Part shown: one piece after another, positions 12,180 through 24,700 of the stretch
Layout: each line of letters begins with the position of its first letter
Position numbering within the stretch: the stretch's first letter is position 1
NCBI RefSeq assembly: GCF_019649055.1
Contig: NW_026570284.1
Coordinates: forward strand, 682,001-746,000
Direction: 5' to 3'
Source: Paramacrobiotus metropolitanus
Lineage: Eukaryota; Tardigrada; Eutardigrada; Parachela; Macrobiotidae
DNA length: 64,000 bases
The notes under the pieces: model-generated
Told to the model about the DNA's origin: nothing
Database searches by the model: none
Seen by the model: only the letters and a program-made list of their open reading frames with translations
Program-made: the position numbers and the translations under genes

Positions 12180-14494
12180 ATGGAGACTAACGGGGGACCT
12201 TCGTATCAGCATACCACCGTGATCAGTACGTCCTACAATGATCCCCCGATGCAGCCGAGTTACTATTCTGGAGAATCGCGCTTACCGGAAACACCTGTTA
12301 AATCCACTAGAATTGTCGAAGTGGATCCTTATTTCGACGTATATGTACGGCAATTTCGTTAGCTAAGAATTTCAATTTTTCTGGCATAATGTTTCTGAAT
12401 AATACCAATTTAGAATAAGTATCGTGCAATTAACTAAACAACATAACGCATAAAAAATATGCTCATTTTACTCGTATAAAGTGCGTATATTGGTGGTGTT
12501 GCAATTGCAAATTTATTGCGCAATTTGCATTTGCTTGTGATTAGTATTCTTTCACATTAGAAATGAGAACTTTACTTCTGTTTCTTTTGCAGTATCTCAA
12601 GACGTTTTCCGGAATTCTGAAAATCATTGAATTGGTACGTCCGTAAGTCCGCGATGCGTTGCACGTTCACACATCCACCGCGGCGCTTTAAAATTAGCTG
12701 AAGGGTAAATTGAGAGAAAAATGTTTAGTATATTGCGCCACTTTATGTAAATCTAATTTTCCAGGTGACTTTAAATATAAACTAATTACTATTTATATAA
12801 GAAAAAAACTTGCGGGAAGCACCGAATACTACTTCGACTGCTTTTCACTGTTACCGAACGGCGGCGCCGTATAGAAAACGGATAACGCTGAAATAATCTC
12901 CTGTAGCCGATACACTACGAAATCAAGCAGTTCCTATAGTCGGTTAATGAAAACAGTAGAAGTATAGAACAAAATAATACCAGCATACGAGTGAAAACTC
13001 GCTGCAGATAATTACAAATATTTTTAATTTCAGGTGTGTACACTGATCGCATTTATTATATCAGTCTCCACGTGGTCATCGCATTCGTTTTACGGTGGAC
13101 CATCAAAAAAGGCACTAATGTACTATCCGTATGCTTATGGTTCGGCAGTGTGGACGGATATTGTTACCGCAATTGCATTCCTTATTACTCTGGCGCTTCT
13201 CATCCTGTACCTGTTTCATATCATTGAGAAACTTTACGAAGTTCCATGGCTTATCATGGTAAGCGCAACTATGAAAACATTAAAAAGTATGCGCCGTGGC
13301 ATTTGACGCTACGGAGAATTTGCTAAATAATTTGACTTGTTTTATTTCCTTGTAATGAATTTAAAAAACCAGCACCATTTCCAAATTTTGATTCCGTGTT
13401 ATCGATCTTTATTGGTAAAATTTAATGGGCGTTGTCCAGTATCATGCGACCATATGATAAAATGCGTTATTATAATAAACTTTTTCTATCATCTGCGTCA
13501 CTGCGTGGAACTTTTCAATGCGACCTGCGAACATCAATACTTCAAGTATACCGAATTAATTGTTTACATGTTTTAACAGCATCGAAAATGAAGTCTGTGT
13601 CATCTAATTTTCTTCTTGCTTAACCACGCGTAATCATGAATTAGCGGTATCCAGTTCATATACTGTATGTCTCTTCTTTGTTAAATGTTACCGCCTACTG
13701 AGTAGTAAAGATTCACAGATTGTACAGTAAGTACTTCAACTAATCGCGGTTTTTAATTTCAGGAACTTCTTTACTGCATAGCGATAGTTTTCTGTCTGCT
13801 AATTGCCGGAGCTGTTATGATACCCTACACCAATCTGGATGGCGCAAGAGGAGCATGTGTGGTCAGTATAAATCTCATTTCTTAATGAAGTTATTACTCC
13901 ATACTCCATTGTGCCAAAACCTCGAAGCTTCCGGATTTGTAATACAAATGTAAAATTTTGGATTTTTGCGAGTCGTTAAACTTTTTCAGGGTACAGTAAC
14001 ATTGTTAGCGTTTTCAATTCCATTGCCAAGTGTGAATAACTTCTACATACAAAATAATCGAAACTTCTACTGGGTAGCTTGGTACATGAACGCAGTCTTT
14101 TGTCTAATATTTTATTTGACTCATATAGAATTCACTCCTTTCGGTTGCGTAAATGTTGCCTAAATCTATTTAATTTATTCTTATGCCATGGAAGTGTGTA
14201 AAGACATTGGATACGAAAAATTTTCGTGCCTGTTGTCGTGTTTCTGCTACCATATGCTGATAGTACTTTGTATTATTAAATTTTTCCCTGTTGCAGTTTT
14301 TCTGCTGGGCGGCGATGATTGCTTACGCCATAGATGCTTATCTAAAATTCAGAATGTACAGAAATGACCAGCCAGCGCAAGGTAAGTAAAAGCAATCCGC
14401 CCTTTTTAAATTTTATGACAAAACTTAATGAATCGCCCAAAAATTGCTATGTAAAGTGGTAGTTGTTTAACTATAATCTGCTGCAGGTGTATAA
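12180..14494 (+). CDS. MARVEL/CMTM-like tetraspan protein, single unit E
   Basis: Exons 12180-12344, 12593-12634, 13034-13258, 13763-13861, 14297-14381 and a final tiny piece 14487-14494 ending in TAA; about 208 residues. The cytosolic lead contains GESRLPETPVKS, a motif also present in unit A (DVPETPVKS) and weakly in C. The 42-nt exon reads YLKTFSGILKIIEL. Helices: about residues 60-85, 110-132, 145-165 and 178-198. The third helix contains the shared pattern AGAVMIPY and the fourth starts FFCWAAMIAYAIDAY. All introns are phase 0 except the last (phase 1), as in unit F. If the last intron is retained, translation stops after two more codons, so the C-terminus is almost identical either way. 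Likely membrane-organising MARVEL protein; the cell type and cargo are unknown. Confidence 0.8.
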
Positions 14495-17400
14495 GGAATG
14501 AAACTCGAGAACGTCGTTACGGGTACCGGAAGTCGAAGCGTCGACGGAACTTGACTGGTGTGTTGATTTCGTTCATTTAATAATGCGTCATATGATCCGC
14601 TTCTCGTTGATAAGCGAAAATGACGTAAAAATGTCTCGGCGGAGCATTTTGCATGTTATTCCGAGAAATGGTGCATTTATTGTACGAGTGCTACTTTTCA
14701 ATATTTTGTATGGCATGCAGAGTATCGTGGCTGCGTTTTGTGCTTCTGTTTTATTTTTGTGCTTCTGTCAAATTTCTGATGGAAGTCGTGATTTGAAGTA
14801 TCATTACATAAAATCGTTTTCTTCGGCAAAAAATTGCCACGAACAAATATCTTCTATCACGTCTGTATGACACATTCTGTACTTACAGCACAGAAATATC
14901 AGTCATATTTTTTTGCTAAATGCAACACAATAATATTTTTAGAATATTTTTATAGTGTACAGATACAGATACATGTACATGTATTAAAATACCTATTATG
15001 CACCTAATGTTCTCGTATGTGCAATACATGTCCATCCAGTAGCAAATACAAGTAAAGACATAACAAAATAGTTGGATCATGGAAGCGAGGTTAATCAGAA
15101 AAAGAGGTCAATCAATTTAATTTCTTAAACTAACTTTAAAATATGTGTAGGTATTATTATTAATATATAAAAAACTCAACGTGGACAATATCCAGTCACA
15201 GAATGCAAATGAATATTAGACGCTTCCGGTTGCATTGGCTCTCATTCGTCGGCCAAACGAAAAGCAGCGGGCTTGTATTGTTATAATAAAACAAAAATAG
15301 CAGGACAGTTACCTGAAGATCTGGAACTAGAAAATATTACTTATTCCTTTGTTTCATTGCTGAAAGAATTAAACAGCATAAATGCGACTGCATCCCGAAT
15401 CCTCGCGCGATCGCAGGGCACGCTAACCGGAACTTACCTGACGAGTGGGATGTGCCGGTCGCCGGTAGGACCGCCCCCTTTCATCCAAGTCAATAGCGCC
15501 AATAGCACTCACCTTGTACTGCACAATCGTACGGACGGTAGTGGCCACAGCCGTAAATCCATAGACCCGTACACCGACAAGAGCAGGTTCATGACCGTCA
15601 GTTTTGCCATTTCACAACAAGACCTTCTTCACCGGGCGTATTGATTTTACAATCAGAATCAAGTGAGGGTACTATTGATGAAATCCTAGCACAATGCTGG
15701 CCGATGCAGATGCTGCAGGTGCATAATGTGTGCAGCAGCACGGGATCCATGATCAGTCATGTTTGTTCCTTTTAGTTTTGGCATTTGAATACTGTACTTC
15801 TATCAAGAAGAAAAAACAATCGCCATTTCGAGGACTGCCTTCTTTCTCATTGATTACGAATTTAGTACTTATTCGCGTGCATCCCTAATATTCCCCGCGT
15901 TGAGGAGAAGGATTTGTCTACTGTTTTGATATATTATATACCCTAGTGGAATACGTTCATCTGGATTTGCATGCGGAAGTGACAGCTAGCAACGTGTTAA
16001 TATCGCTCTGCACAGCAAGCACGCGAAGGTTAGTTTATTCGGCTTGTTGCGTGATGCGGAAAATAATTCTTCCGAAAATTTTATAATCCGGAGAATTGCT
16101 AATTTTTGTACAAATTAACCGGTATCTAGTTTGATTTGCTTGAGGTAAAACTTTCGTTAAAAAGATTGTCGCTGTTATTTATGTAATTCTTTCCGTTCTT
16201 CGCACTTTCAGCTTTTTACTGCTGTTGCAAATTCTACCATTGCGCAGTTAATAATAAGCATGTAGTTCTAATAAGCATTTTTTCGTTTCTTTGTCCCTGC
16301 TGATCTTTCGCACGATAATCGTATCTTTTATTGACGTTTCGGATGAATAAGTTGTGTTGAAATCTTTATTCAACCTTGATGATGGGCAAAATACGAGAGA
16401 AATTACTGGGATTGAAAAGCCATCGCACTTGATGAGATTGACGTTCCGGCGATAAAAACACGCTATAAATTTCCACCTTCTTATCTTCGATCACGAGTAC
16501 GATTTGGCATTCGCAAGGCAGGCAGCGCGAGCGGCTATCCGGCCATTTACGCAGCACTGACATGAGCCGGTAGGGCCAAACAGCGTAGTGTAAGGGCGCA
16601 TTTTCCCCCGACCATATCCGGTCAGTTTGTTTGCCTTTGCCGTGACATTCGGCACAGCATTACACACATATGTATATACATAAAGATATCGTTTAGAATC
16701 TGATTACATCCGATTGGTTACACAATTTTGTCGAACACATAGACAGACACTTGGACAGCTCAACCGATTTTTCCACTGCCTGTGCGCTTTTCAGATCAAA
16801 CGAGAATTCTCATACTCGTTAGTATACCCTCTCGCTTGCTATGAGTCAGGCTTGGAAAATGCATCTTTGGGCAGTTTTGCACCGCTGAGGTTTTCCTATA
16901 CGGGACATACGAATACACCGGTTATTATCGTACATAGTAGAGAAAGTTTTAAATTTCCTCTGGGCTGTTTCACAAGGCTGTTTATGTCTTGTGTACATAC
17001 ACCGAACTGTTTTCCCAACTCTCGATGTCTCTCATGTACACTGGCAGCAAGTGCAGTGGTCTGTAGCGAGCACTGCGGTTTTCGTCGCTTATAGCGTTTT
17101 AGATGAGGACATGATTTTCTTCATTACTCCATCGCAGGCGCATAACACTCGACGTAAATGCCACATGTTACATAGGAAAATTTTCAGTCGGCAAAAATTT
17201 TTACCTAACAGCTCTTTAGCACAAGCGCAAAGAACTCTCGGGTGTGTGTAATTTATTCAGAAAAGAATTCGTCTCTCTTCTTTTATTAACCCGAACGCGA
17301 GAATCTGCTGTGCTGGCAACTGTTAACACGGCGGCTTATATTCAAACGTGGGTGTCAACCTGAAGAGATATTCCGCTTTGACATTGTTTACGGAGGACTA

Positions 17401-17546
17401 TATGATGTATTATGTGTGTTTTGTGTATTATAGTGGATCTGCTTTGATCTCATTGGGGTGATAAACGGTATTATCGCGGACAGAGCGAGGGCTAAGCGGA
17501 TCGAGGGTTGCCAGTGAGCGGAAGTCGTCAAGCGGAGTCTGCCATC
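14495..17546. other. 3 kb between MARVEL genes E and F; no confident gene
   Basis: Holds several open frames of 60-130 codons on both strands (for example 15273-15644 and 16714-17094 plus, 16366-16563 minus), none with recognisable domains. The minus strand at 15438-15611 shows splice-like sites around an open frame but has no usable start. The last 200 bases are GC-richer and are probably the promoter and 5' leader of gene F. Confidence 0.4.
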
Positions 17547-19827
17547 ATGAATCCCAGTCAGCCGTATCCTAACGCACCTTATCCCAGTCAGACGTACGCT
17601 CAACAGGCATATCCCGCGTCGGCGGGAGGCGCTACGACGACCACCGTTACCACGACCAGGGTGGTAGCGGTCCAGCCCTATTTCGATCACAGTGTAAGTA
17701 AATACGGTATTGCAGCCCAATGTCCAACGAATATGTATTGATACTAAAAATGGAGCAATAATTGCAAAATACAGTCATTCGTGCATGATATAGAGTAGAT
17801 GACATGACATGTACGTGTTGCTGTTCATTAGTTGGACTTATCAAGTACTTGCTAAAACCGATCCGAGATTAAGTTGCAATAATCAATAAGAAATTTTATA
17901 GTGTGATGGCATCAGTTAATGAACATGCAGATTCCGATGATACCAAGCTGCTACTCGATAAGCTATTGCAGTCCTAAGAAAATTTTTAATTTTGATGTAC
18001 TAACTAGTGCAATGAATCCTTTTTCGTTGCTTTCAGAAAGTTATTTTGTTCCTGATAATACGACTACAGATGTGTTTTAGTTTTTTTGCTAATTCTAAGT
18101 GCTAATTTTGAGCTTGCAGGCGTTGCATATTCATGCATGTGTTTGAATTATGCTGTTTACAGGCTCTAGCTGTACCGATGAGATGTATACTATAATATAT
18201 AATTCTACTACTAGTGTTAGATAGGTAAACATGGAGAGCATTAGCAGCTAAACTTATCTTTGGTTTCAAATTTTCAGTATGTCAGAAGCATCCCGGGGAT
18301 CCTGAAGCTGGTGCAACTGGTAAGACAAAAATAGATGCGGTAATGAAATTGAAACCAGTGTTTAATAATTTACAGTAACGTCTTAGTTACGGACACGATA
18401 AAATTAACGTGAATGGTTATGAGAAGAAACTTTTTAGTTGCTGCTTCTATTTAATACTCCACAGCATATACGATTCACAAATAATTGGTTGTAAATAATG
18501 GATGTTTGCGATCCATGTACGGGATGTGTGTACGTGGAATGCGGATGGGCTAGCTGTGTGTCATTTTTTTGATACAATCCTGTTATTGCCTTATGTTCTC
18601 TATGATTAGCAAATCAATTATTACGATGACGTAAATTTTGAATACTCCACCGAATAAAAGAGTATAATTAAAGTAAAAACTTTATGAAAACGGAAAACTA
18701 ATTCTAACGCTACTGCTGTTATTATTTTTAACCATAATATTATAAAATTAATGTATCGTCAGTAGGTAAAAATAAGTATTAAAATTTGTAGTAAAGGACT
18801 TTATAACGTGTATATACGATAATATTGTAATATTACCAATTTGCAGCTGCTTATGCTGATTGCATTCATTCTGGCGGCGGCTGCCTGGAGTTCAGATTGG
18901 AGATATTTCTTGCATTACTGCATAGGATCTGCTGGATGGGCAAAATTCGTCACAATCACGGGATTCATCATTACGCTCATACTGCTGTGTCTGTATTTGT
19001 TCCACTTAATCGAGCGATTGTACCAGGTTAACTGGTTGTTTGTGGTAAGTACTGTACGAGTACAGTGATTTACTTTGCGACCAGTATGCAACCGGCATGC
19101 TTGTGTTTGGTAAATGATCACTAATCACCCATTTTTTTCTACTGTTTAGGAACTGATTTATTGCGGTATTGTGGCTATTCTGTTGTTTATTGCCGGAGCT
19201 GTCATGATTCCCTATGCCGAGGTGGATGGTACTCGTGGAGCTTGCACGGTAAATCGAACTGCATTCTTCTTTATTTATATCGAGCAAACATGATCTGAGA
19301 ATTTTGAATCAAAATATACTGTACCGTAATGGTAGCTATTTCTGCGATCGAAATTTTTTTTCTTTGCCATTCATCTTGAATCAGTAATCGTTCCAAGGCT
19401 TCCGGTATTAAAACCACGAAAAACCACGTAGATCAGAACTTGCTGTGCCAGATTATCACTATAACTTGATGCATTGCACCTGTCCTGAATATAATCTAAT
19501 TGTAATATAAATGCAATATTGAAAATACGAATTTTCTTGTAGTTTTTCTGCTGGTTAGCCATGCTGGCATACGGAGCGGATGCGTTCTTCAAATTCAAAT
19601 CCTGGCGAAATGGAGAAACTGCCCAAGGTTAAAAGTTTCATCCAAGCATTTACGACATTTACTTGCACTCTATCCCACAGCTGATGTTTGTGATTTTCGT
19701 AAAATTTTTCAGCTGTACAGCAGAATATTTTTTCTTTTTCTTGCTAACATTAGGCCCTAAACCCAGCATGACATCAGCTTCCACTGTGACCGGTCCCGCA
19801 CGTCCGCCTGCATATCCCGTGGCCTAA
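17547..19827 (+). CDS. MARVEL/CMTM-like tetraspan protein, single unit F
   Basis: The clearest member of the array. Exons 17547-17693, 18278-18319, 18847-19044, 19150-19248, 19543-19627, 19754-19827; 645 nt, 214 residues. The lead of 49 residues is Pro/Tyr/Gln/Thr-rich (NPSQPYPNAPYPSQ). The 42-nt exon YVRSIPGILKLVQL matches the pattern preceding the first helix in CKLF-like MARVEL (CMTM) proteins. Four helices at about residues 62-80, 96-118, 132-152 and 164-184; the tail is Ser/Thr/Pro-rich and ends PPAYPVA. Intron phases are 0,0,0,0,1. Its third exon is very close to that of unit A at 2020, marking those two as the most recent pair. Family knowledge: MARVEL proteins act in membrane apposition and vesicle traffic. 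The precise subfamily (CMTM, MAL or plasmolipin type) was not tested. Confidence 0.85.
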
Positions 19828-21757
19828 CAAACCTGTTGAATGTTTCTAACACACTTCTGGCGATCGGTAGGCTTCTTCCCTGAATCTCTGACCACAATCA
19901 GACGAATCTTCCCGTTTTCTCGCTTGACTGTGTACTGTCTGCACAATTTGTCTAAGAAACAATTGGTTCAAATTGTGTCTTGTGCCAGAGCGGTGCAGCT
20001 TTTGTAATGTTTATTGGTGGAATGAGGGTATTTTGTTAAATATTTCTAACCATGTTAGATGCGCTTAGTTTCCGGGATTAAGATGACTTTATTTTATAAC
20101 CTGCCAAACGACTGTTTCGTTTCATGGTTGATGGATATTATTCACCGTTTCTTTTTTGAACTATGACACGTGGTTTTGTATTCCAGTTGGTCAAGAATTT
20201 TTTCTTCGTGTACTAATGTTCATCGCGATCGCTTTATATAGATTATTCTAACTCGACACACTGTGTAACTAACAATAAGTAAAAAAGAATTGCCTAAAAA
20301 TCGATTAAAATTTGTTTGTTGCTGATGGGCGGCGAAAGTTTTACCGTGCAGACGTCGCCACAGTTCGTAGCTGGCATAGAGTGCTGCAAAAAAATCGTAC
20401 AAGCGCCATCTGAAAGTGACACAATGCAGGAAAATGCGAATAGTGTTTGATAAATCAAAAAGCCCAGTGTTCAAATGCTTGCATATCATGCCGTTCAGAA
20501 GATGGCGTAACACAAGGTACTTCTACGTGAATTTAAAACGCGTTTTATACAACCTCTGAGAATTTTCTAATGCGAGATTCTTCTGACTGCAAGCCCAGTT
20601 GAATGCGAGAAAAACCGTTGATGATGAATTTGAAAAAGAAATCAAAGGTAAAAATACATCGCTTAACAATTACTTAGCGGGAAAAATTTGCGCAACGTAA
20701 TGCGAAAACCTCGATAATCAAATGCTTTCTGGACATGGGTCATCGCTATAAATTAACTGACCAGCGCATTCTCGCGAGTCGCGATGTGTTTGAACAATAT
20801 TGTGTTCTTGCGTCTATATATTTCTTTGTGTCGCCGGTCTCATACACGTCCGTTCTTAATGATACAAAAACCCATTGTCCTATGAATGCGGACATTTATT
20901 TTTAAAGTCATTGCTTCCTGCGGTATTCCCATGCCGGTGTGCGTCCACTACATACCGCACGCATTACCCGTCCTTACCGGCGACACACACCATAAACGCA
21001 ACATGCAGTCAAATTGTGAAAATCGCCGGTCGGGTGCTTGACACCAAACACGGGGTGGGTTGGAAATACTGTGTTATTGGTAAATAAATAAACTGTACAA
21101 TTAAATACATTTATGGATATACACTTAATGGTATTCAGCGGCTGTAAAGCGGCCCTAGTACAATAGCGGTTTGTTGTGTGTATACGTGTGTACGGTAAAT
21201 GTCGTTGCGCTATCTTCGGACACGCTAATCGTTTGTGCTGCACGTCCACAGCTTGACCTTGCCGCTGTTGGGTTGATACGTCACCGGTACTCTCCATCGT
21301 ACAGGCAGGTACTGGATCATGGTCAAACACATCCAGTAGCACCGCGGCCGCCGCGTTCAACTCACCCACCGGTATACTAGTGTGTGATGATGGTGGTGTT
21401 TTTCAACACTCGTTAGCCACACGATACCTGTTACTTGTTGATCGCATTTTTCACTTCACATATGCGCACGCCATCGTTATGCGTAGAGGCGTCAGTGTTG
21501 CTACTGTATCGATATAACCGGCAAATTGTTGCTTTCTTGAGGATGGTTTTTCGGGATTATCATCGTTGTTATCAGTGTCGGCGCTGGTGTTATTGATGGA
21601 ACTCTTGTTACAATATTTACTATGATATTGATTCCTTTATTTATTTGTCATATAAGCCGGCGCACTTTGGGATGGACTATCTCGATTGTAGCCATTTGGA
21701 ATTAATTTTATATTCTCAGTACACCATATCGGAATAATACTCTGTATTTTATTTATC
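19828..21757. other. region between MARVEL array and chitinase; no confident gene
   Basis: Contains the 3' end of gene F and the presumed chitinase promoter and leader. Open frames at 20220-20513 (minus), 20974-21369 (minus) and 21171-21380 (plus) overlap or lack any domain signal and were not accepted. Confidence 0.45.
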
Positions 21758-24700
21758 ATGAGAATCTTCGTATCTTTTTTTATATGGATTCTAACATTTA
21801 TATACGTTCATGCAGGTCTGTATTTTCCTTGTATGTAGTCAGCATCAAACTCTGTAATTAAATGCTATCCTACTTAAAGCATACTTCTATATGCGCATGT
21901 ACCAGGCAGTGCTTAATATTTATCAACAGTTAACTGCAGAATTTGGTATTTAATGGCATAATTCTATGCTTGATGGCATATTTTATGTGTGACTTTTTTG
22001 ATTTGCGTTATTAATGCCGTGTCATGTCGTATCAACTGTTTGTTTTAATTTCCAGCAAACAAGTACAGACGAGTCTGTTACTATTCCAGCTGGGCTATTT
22101 ACAGACCAACAAGTGGCAAATTTAGTCCAAGCGATATTGATCCAGTAGGTGCTATAGAAATAATTTCTTTATTGACGCTGGCGTATTGCTCAACATAATT
22201 TAACAAAGATATTGATTGTAAAATTCAGTGATGTTAGTAATAATATTTCCTGAAGGCTATAACATCGTCATTGCAGTTTTTATGCACACACATCATTTAC
22301 GCCTTTGCCAAATTAAATGAAGAGTCGTCTATTCTTGAAACGTTCGATCCGTGGGCGGATCTGGAAGATAATTATGGATTAGGTAAGGCGCCGTAGAAAA
22401 GCCGGTTTTTTTTTGCAAGAGGAATATCTTACGATCGCTTGCGCTTCTTAAACATCGATCCTTAACAATTACAATTTTATTTTTGTGTTACGTATATTTG
22501 AGTAAGTGCAGAAAAGCATAGGTAACTGTAAAAAAATTAATTTGCCAGGTGGTTACCAAAAAGTCACAGCGCTCCGCAATCAGAATCCCCGATTAAAAAT
22601 CTTGATCTCAGTCGGCGGCTGGAATGCCGGTTCGAGCGGCTTCTCCGAGATGGTCTCCACGCGGCTCAAGCGCAAAACATTTATCGAAAGCGCCCTACGC
22701 TTTCTGCGCAAGCACAACTTCGACGGGCTGGACATTAACTGGGAGTTTCCGGGTGTGCGCGGTGGTCGTGATGCCGATCGGAATAATTTCGATCTGCTTG
22801 TGCAGGTGCCGATTGAGTGTGAAGCGAAAAAAACCCGTAGACGAGATTAAGTAATCGCATGATGTAATTAAAATGTCCAATGTCAACTAATGTAGGAACT
22901 GCGCGATGCTGTTGATGCTGAGCCGGCACTGTCGGGCAAGCCACGATTACTGATAAGTGCCGCCGTATCGGCTAGCGACAAGACGGTGCAGACCGCTTAC
23001 AATCCCTCCATACTCGGCAAGTAGGTACTTAGCGCATTACGTTAAGAATCATCCAGCCGCGACTCTCATTGATGAAATGAAGTAGACAAGGGATGTCGGT
23101 GTATGCCGGTAACTGATTCCGGGTTGCTCGTGTGCATGCCATTTTTTTGCAGATTTCTGGATTTTATAAGTATTATGACGTATGATTTTCACGGGAGTTG
23201 GGATAGTAATGTGGAGCATCATAGTCCGATTTATGGGCGGAATCGCGACGTCAGCACCGTTCCAGGATTTAACATGGTAAGAAATATTGGAGGCCGGAAA
23301 CTGAGCTACAGTATTACTGGTAGTATCTGTACTTACCAAAACTTTGGTCTTTCATATTTTGCAATAAAATTAAAGATACTGCATACTGTATACTATATGT
23401 AGTCCGTACAACGGTTTTTGAACACAGTTTAGGAAATCCTAGCTGTCAAGAATATTAAGTTTAAATTCATTATGCAAATCTGGTACAAACCGGAGAAAAA
23501 TTAAGCAATATTTGTATCATCTTAGGGTGTATAAGTGACCTTTTCGGCCCAGTTCATTATCCTATGTCGTTCTACGCGCACACATAAAACTATAATATCA
23601 ACATAATATGTATGCACACTAATCGAGACATCTATCACGCTTGGCAATTTTTTAATGAGCTCATTGAAGACGATACTTACAACGTTAATTAAATGGCATT
23701 ATCAAGATGCGTAAAACGAAACCAAAAGTTAATTATTTGCTTTGGCTGATTATCAAGAGGGAGAACAATTAGCGCTATGCACGACTGCGAAGCGGTGAAT
23801 ATAACTGAGTACTTGAGTTGTTTCCGGTATGTGTAACCGGAAACTAACAGCTTTTGATGGTCATAGGTCAGTGCTATCAAATTGTGGATTAAAGCTGGGT
23901 GTCCGGCAGATAAAATTGTTGTGGGCATACCGTTCTACGGCCGCTCTTTCACACTGACTGATGCCCACGTCACGGCGCCCGGCTCACCGGCCGTGGGCGG
24001 CGGCGAACCGGGACCGTTCACCCGCGAACCGGGTTTCCTTTCATATTTCGAGGTACGACATCAATATAAATACTGGTATTATTAATATCTATATATTATA
24101 TTAAGTACTGGTAATTATATATACTGTTAAGTGCTGGAAGTTTTTATATATTAATAAATACGAGTAATTATAGTATGGATCATATAAGCTAGAGTAGTAC
24201 ACGAATTTCACAAATCGCTAAAGTAATGCAAGTGCGCAAAAGAATTTTTAAAGTTGATTGATCATTATGATCGGATTATAAATCAGGTGTGCAGTTTGTT
24301 GATGGATAAAACATGGACCGTTGTCATTGATCCCGAGGAAAGGACACCGTATGCATATAAAGAAGACCAGTGGATTGGATACGACGACATTGATAGTATC
24401 ATCAAAAAGGTAGGCTAATTGATTACATTTGTGACGTAGTTGTGTTTGTGTACAGCCTTTAAGCGCATTTTTTGTGCTAATCGTTCCTCCGTGATTCATT
24501 TACCATAAGGTCACCGGTGTATACATTTCTACCGGATACAGACAAATGAATATGTGTTACTATTTATAATCGCACCGATTCGCATAGTAATTAAGGCACA
24601 GAACAAGCAGTATTTTTTGCGGAGCTTTGAATTTGTTATTAATTATGCTTGTTCAAATAAAATTTTAAGCGCAAGGTAGCAACTACAGAAGTAGGTGTAA

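Noticed and set aside
15438-15611. Minus-strand frame with VYGFTAVATTVRTIVQYK and good donor sites
   Set aside because: The frame is entered only after a stop, with no ATG and no AG acceptor upstream. The alternative frame that has an ATG gives a very short protein.
16714-17094. Plus-strand frame of 126 codons upstream of MARVEL gene F
   Set aside because: Composition is not coding-like, there are no domains or splice partners, and it ends close to the presumed promoter of gene F.
20220-20513. Minus-strand frame of 97 codons with an internal acceptor before an ATG (MALVRFFCSTLC)
   Set aside because: Neither frame could be extended by a second convincing exon, and no family was recognised.
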